From: Anaerolineales bacterium | Lineage (GTDB): Bacteria; Chloroflexota; Anaerolineae; 4572-78; NAK82 | Assembly: GCA_024643945.1 (NCBI GenBank) | Contig: JAHELX010000043.1 | Coordinates: forward strand, 1-10,606 | DNA length: 10,606 nt | Direction: 5' to 3' | Shown here: in pieces, positions 5,888-10,606 of the stretch | How positions within the stretch are numbered: position 1 is the stretch's first letter | How the letters are laid out: each line of letters starts with the position of its first letter | Notes under the pieces: model-generated | Seen by the model: only the letters and a program-made list of their open reading frames with translations | Databases searched by the model: none | Told to the model about the DNA's origin: nothing | Made by a program: the position numbers and the translations under genes

Positions 5888-7405
5888 ATGAACTGGATTT
5901 ATGGGCGGCGAATTCGCCAGGCTATTCAAATTTTGGCTTTTGCCCTTTTCATCTATCTGTCTTTTGCCGCGCTGCAGCGCTGGGACATCTTTCACCAGAG
6001 CGATTTGTTTTTCCGGCTTGACCCGTTGGCCGCACTGGCGGCGATGCTGGCCGGTCGCGCCTGGATTCCCCGGCTGGGGTGGGCCTTGATCATCCTTGGC
6101 GTGACCCTGCTGGTTGGCCGCGTTTGGTGCGGCTGGATCTGCCCGCTCGGCACGCTGTTGGAATGGGTCTCTTTCCGCCGGGCCCGCCGGCGGGGGGTGA
6201 GGCTCTCTCCGCAGTGGCGGAATATCAAATACTTCCTGCTGGTCGTCATCCTGGCCATGGCTTTGTTCGGCAACCTCAGTTTGCTCATCTTCGACCCGCT
6301 GGCGCTCTTCACACGGACTATGACGACTGCCTTCATCCCTGCTCTTAATTACGGGGTGAACGCCGTCGAAGCCGCCCTCTATCCGATCGGTTTCCTGCAA
6401 CCGGCAGTGAACTGGGTGGAAGGGGGGCTGCGCGGCCGCATCCTGCCGGTCCAACAGCCAGCCTTCGGCCAGAACGTCCTGATCGCCGCGCTCTTGGTCG
6501 TCATTCTCAGCCTCAACAGCCTGGCTCACCGCTTCTGGTGCCGTTACCTGTGCCCACTCGGTGCGCTGCTCGGCTTGCTGGCGAAGGTCTCCTTCCTGAG
6601 GCCGGTGATTGGCTCGACCTGTAACCACTGTGCCCAGTGTGTGGGCGTTTGCCGGCCGGGTGCCATTGCCACCCAGCAGAAAACCCACACCATCCTGCCT
6701 TCCGAATGTACCGTCTGCCTGGACTGCCTGGCAGCTTGCCCGCAGATGGACATCCATTTTCGGCCGGAGGTGCGTCCTGCTCCCGCCCGCGAATATGACC
6801 TTTCCCGCCGCCAGGCCCTGGGCGCCTTGGGCCTGGGCGCGATGGGCATACTCCTGCTGCGTAGCGACCTGCGGGTCAAGCAGCACCATCCGTTGCTCAT
6901 CCGCCCGCCTGGCGTCGAAGATGAAGGGGCTTTCCTGGCCAGTTGTCTGCGCTGCTCGCAGTGCATGAGCGTCTGTCCGACCTCGGCGCTGCAGCCTGCC
7001 CTGGCGGAGGCCGGGGTGGAAGGATTGTGGACGCCCATCCTGAGGCCCCGCGCTGGCTACTGTGACTACGGCTGTCAAGCCTGTGGCCAGGTTTGCCCGT
7101 CCGGTGCTATCCCCTCCCTCGCGTTAGAGGAGAAACGCCAGGCTATCGTCGGCAAGGCTGTCGTAAATCGCAACCGCTGTCTGCCCTGGGCCAGCGCCAC
7201 ACCCTGCATCGTGTGTGAGGAGATGTGCCCCACGCCGGAGAAATCCATCCGGCTGGAGGAAGCGCCGGTGACGACCGACAGCGGCGAAACGATTGTGGTT
7301 CAGCGCCCCATCGTGCTGCGCGACTTGTGCATCGGTTGCGGCATTTGTGAAAACCATTGCCCACTGGAGGGTGAAGCGGCGATCCGCGTTTATGGCCGGC
7401 TATAG
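5888..7405 (+). CDS. Membrane polyferredoxin: NapH-like half fused to NapG/MauM-like half
   Basis: 505 residues. The N-terminal ~235 residues have about four to five hydrophobic helices and two NapH-type CxxxCP motifs, C81-x3-C85-P (WCGWICPLG) and C218-x3-C222-P (WCRYLCPLG). Two ferredoxin motifs follow (C245/248/251/255 and C274/277/280/284). Residues 306-320 contain SRRQALGALGLG and a hydrophobic run, a twin-arginine-like signal in the middle of the chain. Beyond it the sequence follows NapG/MauM: IRPPGVEDEGAFLASC, then cysteines 353/356/359/363, 392/396/399/403, 431/440/443/447 and 481/484/487/491. All 28 cysteines are accounted for: four in the CxxxCP motifs and 24 enough for six [4Fe-4S] clusters. 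The likely role is electron transfer from a quinol or cytoplasmic donor to an extracytoplasmic partner, plausibly the DUF362 lipoproteins upstream. Last gene of the operon; GAGAAAGG precedes the ATG by about six bases. Assigning it to nitrate reduction would be wrong: no NapA/NapB is present. Confidence 0.9.
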   Translation: MNWIYGRRIRQAIQILAFALFIYLSFAALQRWDIFHQSDLFFRLDPLAALAAMLAGRAWIPRLGWALIILGVTLLVGRVWCGWICPLGTLLEWVSFRRARRRGVRLSPQWRNIKYFLLVVILAMALFGNLSLLIFDPLALFTRTMTTAFIPALNYGVNAVEAALYPIGFLQPAVNWVEGGLRGRILPVQQPAFGQNVLIAALLVVILSLNSLAHRFWCRYLCPLGALLGLLAKVSFLRPVIGSTCNHCAQCVGVCRPGAIATQQKTHTILPSECTVCLDCLAACPQMDIHFRPEVRPAPAREYDLSRRQALGALGLGAMGILLLRSDLRVKQHHPLLIRPPGVEDEGAFLASCLRCSQCMSVCPTSALQPALAEAGVEGLWTPILRPRAGYCDYGCQACGQVCPSGAIPSLALEEKRQAIVGKAVVNRNRCLPWASATPCIVCEEMCPTPEKSIRLEEAPVTTDSGETIVVQRPIVLRDLCIGCGICENHCPLEGEAAIRVYGRL

Positions 7406-7436
7406 GCCAACCCCTTTTCGAGCGCTGGATTGGGGC

Positions 7437-7451
7437 GAAATGCTCCATTTC
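7437..7451. repeat. Small inverted repeat in the gap after the polyferredoxin gene
   Basis: GAAATG (7437-7442) and CATTTC (7446-7451) form a six-pair stem with a three-base loop; two further G-C pairs are possible across a bulged C. It lies in the 68-base gap between two plus-strand genes. No T-tract follows, so terminator activity is doubtful. It may mark the end of the operon, but the evidence is slight. Confidence 0.25.
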
Positions 7452-7473
7452 CCGAATACAAGAGAATAAGGCT

Positions 7474-8871
7474 ATGAACAAAAACATACTCCTCTCAACG
7501 GCTGTAACGCTAATCTTGCTTGTTACTTCAGCTTGCGGTCGCGCTGCGCAGACCGAAACACCGACAGCTTTGGATGCTTCTGCCACCTCTCGTTTAGCTA
7601 TTACCGCTGACTACCCCAATGACTCAATCGAAACCCCAAAAATCTTGAATGTTACAGTTGTCCCTTCCCAGACATCCTCCCCCCCAACTGCGGTAGATGT
7701 CGCTGAACAGCAGCCGGATGACAGCACTTCAGTTGCTCCCACTGAGATACCGTCCCCTCCACCCACCAACACGCCTGAGCCGGAACCAACTGCTGAACAA
7801 GCTGCGCCTGAATTAGGGGCAGAAGGGGAAGTAGCTCCTACTGAACCGTCCGATGCGAACCTGTCTGGACATAGAATTGAAGGCGACAGTATTACTTTTG
7901 TCTTCGATGAGACGGCCTATTCGCTTAAAGGGAAAGTTACCTCGGTAGCGATTAGCGGTGATTTCAACCACTTCAACCCTGAGGCACAGGGTTGGCAGTT
8001 GGCGGATGATGATAAGGATGGGATATGGACCCTGGAAGCGGCGTCAGGCATTGTTTTATACGGTCACCGATTCGCATTTGTCGTCAACGGGAACAGCCGG
8101 CTTAATCCTCCAGCGGGCGTGGACAGGAAATATCTCCTGGAAAATGGAGAAGGTGGATACTATCTTATCGTGGGTGGCGAACCTGAAAATCCGCTCATAA
8201 GTCGTTTGGAAGACCAGACTTACAGCGATGCTCAGGGAAATTCGATTCCGTATCGCTTGTTGGTGCCTGAGGATTATGATGCCTCGAAAGCGTATCCCCT
8301 GGTTGTTTTCCTTCACGGAGCGGGAGAACGTGGCCAAAACAATGACTTACCCATCCGTATTAGAAATGGCGCCTATGAGTTTATCCAGACGGCGGATGAG
8401 TATTCGTATTTCATGCTCATTCCCCAATGCCCGGTCAACACCTGGTGGTGGAACGATCGGGTAATCCGGCTGGTTCTTGAGCTTCTGGATGATGTCCGCA
8501 ATGAGTTTTCTATTGACCCAGCCCGGATTTATGCCACAGGGTTGTCTATGGGAGCCATAGGGATGTGGGAAATGACGTTTCGTGAGCCGGATGTCTTTGC
8601 GGCCGGCATAGCGATCTGTGGCGGGAGCTATAACCCCGGTGCAGCATCCCAGATTGCTCACATCCCATTCCTGGTGTTCCACGGAAGCGATGACCCTATT
8701 GTTCCTGTAGAGGAGTCACGCCGCACAGTTAAAGCCTTGCAAGAAGCAGGTGGGAGTGTCAAGTATACGGAATTTGAAGGTGCCGACCACATGATCTGGG
8801 ATAGAGTCTATACAGATCCAGAGGTGATTAACTGGCTTTTTAGCCAGTCCAGCGACTTGAGTTCGAGATAG
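7474..8871 (+). CDS. Lipoprotein alpha/beta-hydrolase (esterase/'predicted peptidase' type) with CBM48-like domain
   Basis: 465 residues. Signal peptide with lipobox TSAC, C21. Residues 22-130 are a low-complexity Pro/Thr/Glu linker. Residues about 133-212 resemble a CBM48/AMPK glycogen-binding E-set domain: VAISGDFNHFNPEA, DKDGIWTLEA, HRFAFVVNG. Residues about 240-460 are an alpha/beta-hydrolase resembling the COG4099 / PHB-depolymerase-like esterase group: YRLLVPEDYDASKAYPLVVF, FLHGAGERG, nucleophile S358 in GLSMG, acid D407 in HGSDDPIVP and H439 in GADHMIW, giving a complete triad. Likely substrates are esters, for example acylated polysaccharide, if the CBM-like domain binds glycan; that is inference. 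Base use is less GC-rich than its neighbours (27/60 G+C at 7621-7680 versus 40/60 at 6901-6960), consistent with acquisition or relaxed linker composition. AAGG at 7468-7471 is a weak ribosome site. Probably not part of the preceding operon (68-base gap). Confidence 0.88.
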   Translation: MNKNILLSTAVTLILLVTSACGRAAQTETPTALDASATSRLAITADYPNDSIETPKILNVTVVPSQTSSPPTAVDVAEQQPDDSTSVAPTEIPSPPPTNTPEPEPTAEQAAPELGAEGEVAPTEPSDANLSGHRIEGDSITFVFDETAYSLKGKVTSVAISGDFNHFNPEAQGWQLADDDKDGIWTLEAASGIVLYGHRFAFVVNGNSRLNPPAGVDRKYLLENGEGGYYLIVGGEPENPLISRLEDQTYSDAQGNSIPYRLLVPEDYDASKAYPLVVFLHGAGERGQNNDLPIRIRNGAYEFIQTADEYSYFMLIPQCPVNTWWWNDRVIRLVLELLDDVRNEFSIDPARIYATGLSMGAIGMWEMTFREPDVFAAGIAICGGSYNPGAASQIAHIPFLVFHGSDDPIVPVEESRRTVKALQEAGGSVKYTEFEGADHMIWDRVYTDPEVINWLFSQSSDLSSR

Positions 8872-8908
8872 GATTAGCTGCCGTTGTGTTTGCGTGGCTG
8901 CACCTGAC

Positions 8909-8985
8909 TCATCCGCGGCGGGGCGGGGGATACGGATGATAGCCAACGTGATGACTGCCACCAGATAATGATAAAGGTCGTCATC
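8909..8985. repeat. Inverted repeats in the convergent gap
   Basis: The 131-base gap between the convergent hydrolase and oxidase genes (8872-9002) has two short inverted repeats. TCATCCG (8909-8915) pairs with CGGATGA (8933-8939) around a 17-base G-rich loop, and GATGAC (8950-8955) pairs with GTCATC (8980-8985). Neither has a T-tract, so factor-independent termination cannot be claimed. The position suits a bidirectional transcription end. Confidence 0.3.
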
Positions 8986-9002
8986 GGTTATCTTTGTCAA
9001 CA

Positions 9003-10436
9003 CTACGAGTCTGGCTTGATGTTCTGGTTCAGGCTGAACAGGTTGGTTGGGTCGTACTTCTTCTTCAGAGCTGTCAGCCGTGCATATTGAGGCCCGAAAG
9101 CTTTGCGCATCATCTCATCGCCTTCTTCCTGAAAGCCAGGGAAGTTGAGATAGCGGCTCCCGTCGGAGAACTCTCGCATGTCCTTGATGAATTCGCGCAC
9201 CCACGTGATGTTGGCTTCGTCGTCGGCCGAGTCTTCCCAGTTGGCCTCAGGGTTGAGCAAAAAGGCCGCCTGACGACCGTTGAAGGCGCTCTCCTCAGGA
9301 TTCACGCGGGTCACCACGCCGCTGATGTGCCACAGGTCCACCGTGCTAAAGACTGACGGTTGTAAGCGCGCATGTTTCACAAAGCGGTCAATTACCTCAT
9401 CCTCCAGGTGCGTCAGATTGAGCGACTTCCAGTAGTAACGCATCCCGTCTGGGTAGTCTGCATCGAAGACCTGCTGCGCCTCCAGGTAGGGCATGACGCC
9501 GCTAAAGTCGATAAGCGGCTGGCCGAAGTCGCGCAAGGGCCGTATGATGCGTTCGCCTTCCTCGGCCGGTCCGGCGTACATCGCCCCAAACAAGATGAAC
9601 GGGCGGCCGTGAATGTGCTCGGGGAACACTTCAGGGTGCGGCGGAACGATGCCCGAGGCTATCAGCGAGCTGACCTCGTCCGGGACGGTGGTCGCGTAGT
9701 CGCGGTAAAATTGGATGGCCTTTTTCATGTTGTCACCCTCGCTATCATGCAGGACGAAGGTAAAAGCCACGTCCGGCCCGACAGGATAGAGGCGGTACTC
9801 GAACTCGGTGACGATCCCGAAGTTGCCGCCGCCGCCGCGCAGGCCCCACAAGAGATCGTCATTTTCCTCCTGGCTGGCGGTGATGATCCGACCATCGGCG
9901 GTGACCACCTGGGCTGAAATGAGATTGTCGGCACTCAGGCCGTACTTATTACGCAGCCAGCCAAAGCCGCCGCCCAGGGTCAGGCCGGCGATGCCCGTTG
10001 CAGTGACCACGCCCATCGGCGTGGCCAGTCCATACTGCTGCGTCGCCCGGTCCAGGTCACCGATGGTGGCGCCACCCCCGGCGCGAGCGGTGCGTGCTTC
10101 GGGATCGACCAGGACGTCTTTCATCAGCGACAGGTCGATGACCAGGCCGCCGTCGACCGTAGCGTGACCGGCGACGTTGTGACCGCCGCCGCGCACGGCC
10201 AGCAGGATGTTGTTTCCGCGGGCGAAGTTGACTGCGGCGACCACATCCTCTACAGTGACAGGGCGAGCGATGAGCGCTGGATAGCGGTCGATCATTCCGT
10301 TCCACACGGCGCGGGCTTCATCGTAATCTGGATCGCCGGGGCGGATCAGGTCACCGCGCAGATTGTCTTCAAGTTCTTGAACCCGTGCTTCACTTGGAGC
10401 TTCACCCAGCATGGCATGGGCTTCAACTGTACTCAT
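9003..10436 (-). CDS. FAD-dependent oxidase of the berberine-bridge-enzyme type (PCMH-FAD plus BBE domain)
   Basis: 477 residues on the minus strand. Residues about 54-225 are a PCMH-type FAD domain: ARPVTVEDVVAAVNFAR, then RGGGHNVAGHA, in which H86 is the predicted 8-alpha-histidyl FAD attachment site. GLTLGGGFGWL (151-161) is the glycine-rich pyrophosphate loop, followed by LSADNLISAQVVTADG and LLWGLRGGGGNFGIVTEFEY. The C-terminus YDPTNLFSLNQNIKP is the BBE signature. Where bicovalent members have a cysteine for the second flavin bond, this protein appears to have V144, so single covalent attachment is predicted. There is no signal peptide, so it is expected to be cytoplasmic. Such enzymes oxidise sugars, alcohols or secondary metabolites with O2; the substrate is not deducible. 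AGGAGG (10443-10448) lies six bases upstream of the ATG, and the start overlaps the stop of an incoming frame by ATGA. Confidence 0.93.
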   Translation of the reverse strand: MSTVEAHAMLGEAPSEARVQELEDNLRGDLIRPGDPDYDEARAVWNGMIDRYPALIARPVTVEDVVAAVNFARGNNILLAVRGGGHNVAGHATVDGGLVIDLSLMKDVLVDPEARTARAGGGATIGDLDRATQQYGLATPMGVVTATGIAGLTLGGGFGWLRNKYGLSADNLISAQVVTADGRIITASQEENDDLLWGLRGGGGNFGIVTEFEYRLYPVGPDVAFTFVLHDSEGDNMKKAIQFYRDYATTVPDEVSSLIASGIVPPHPEVFPEHIHGRPFILFGAMYAGPAEEGERIIRPLRDFGQPLIDFSGVMPYLEAQQVFDADYPDGMRYYWKSLNLTHLEDEVIDRFVKHARLQPSVFSTVDLWHISGVVTRVNPEESAFNGRQAAFLLNPEANWEDSADDEANITWVREFIKDMREFSDGSRYLNFPGFQEEGDEMMRKAFGPQYARLTALKKKYDPTNLFSLNQNIKPDS

Positions 10437-10606
10437 AATTCGCCTCCTTCTTCGTCATAATCACCTAAGGCGTGCGCGACGTTACCCAGTTCGCTTACGA
10501 CGTATGCCATAAACCAACGGTTGCCGGTATCTCGCGCTAAAGTATAGGCTCGCCGCACGCCGTCCCGCCCGTCGGCGGGCGAGAATCCCCGGCGCGCCCG
10601 GCCAGC
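10433..10606 (-). CDS. C-terminal end of a possible TPR-repeat protein, start outside the window
   Basis: On the minus strand a frame enters from the right edge and runs 57 codons to a TGA at 10435-10433 that overlaps the oxidase ATG. The stretch RRAYTLARDTGNRWFMAYVV followed by SELGNVAHALGDYDEE fits the helix-turn-helix spacing of a tetratricopeptide repeat, as in the C-terminal region of many large LuxR/BTAD-type regulators: A-x-x-L-A, then L-G-x-V-A-x-x-x-G-D-Y. The chain stops within what would be the second helix of the next repeat (GDYDEEGGEL then stop), so the gene may be truncated or frameshifted at this end. The first ~16 residues at the window edge are compositionally ordinary. The ATGA overlap suggests translational coupling with the oxidase. 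Family assignment is tentative. Confidence 0.5.
   Translation of the reverse strand, partial: AGRARRGFSPADGRDGVRRAYTLARDTGNRWFMAYVVSELGNVAHALGDYDEEGGEL

Noticed and set aside
5816..7078. 420-codon minus-strand open frame
   Set aside because: Antisense to the polyferredoxin, Gln/Arg/Pro-rich and without any motif; a shadow of the real gene.
5888..7405. Assignment as part of a periplasmic nitrate reductase or methylamine dehydrogenase operon
   Set aside because: The similarity to NapH/NapG/MauM is at the level of electron-transfer domains only; no NapA, NapB, MauA or MauB partner is present in the window.
8716..9003. 95-codon minus-strand frame starting with GTG just after the oxidase stop
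   Set aside because: More than half lies antisense to the catalytic end of the hydrolase, and no family likeness is seen; the GTG is the junction TAGTG by coincidence.
9372..9917. 181-codon plus-strand frame
   Set aside because: Antisense shadow of the FAD oxidase.
10564..10579. CCCGCC/GGCGGG hairpin near the right edge
   Set aside because: A six-pair GC stem within a GC-rich, apparently coding stretch is expected by chance and has no T-tract.

Overview
The window looks like a chromosomal segment from a GC-rich bacterium, most likely a member of the Chloroflexota (Anaerolineae/Caldilineae-like). This is inferred from protein style only: lipoproteins with long Pro/Thr 'TPTPT' linkers, a surface subtilase with a C-terminal jelly-roll-like tail, and Tat-exported DUF362 lipoproteins. 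No rRNA or marker gene fixes the taxonomy. No tRNA, rRNA, insertion sequence, integrase or CRISPR array was seen.

Layout. The left edge carries the start of a GNAT acetyltransferase on the minus strand (1-352, cut by the window). It diverges from a lipid-anchored S8 protease (654-2729, plus). The roughly 300-base gap between them holds two opposed, near-consensus sigma-70-type promoters and an 18-bp-arm inverted repeat.

Next comes a tight plus-strand operon (2888-7405) with its own promoter and a structured leader: two Tat-signal DUF362 lipoproteins (4-bp ATGA overlap), a DUF6599-like lipoprotein (0-bp gap), and a 505-residue membrane polyferredoxin. The last appears to be a natural fusion of a NapH-like membrane half and a NapG/MauM-like half, with exactly 24 ferredoxin-type cysteines (six predicted [4Fe-4S] clusters). 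The natural reading is an extracytoplasmic redox or metallocofactor module with a membrane electron conduit and three lipid-anchored partners. Its substrate is unknown and it is the best candidate for an undescribed system here.

A less GC-rich gene (7474-8871) for a lipoprotein esterase/peptidase-like hydrolase with a CBM48-like domain follows. It faces a minus-strand FAD-linked oxidase of the berberine-bridge type (9003-10436). A minus-strand reading frame entering from the right edge (10433-10606), with TPR-like sequence, overlaps the oxidase start by ATGA.

Five consecutive plus-strand products (protease, two DUF362 proteins, DUF6599 protein, hydrolase) carry lipoprotein signals and the sixth is an integral membrane protein, so the whole centre of the window encodes cell-envelope functions.
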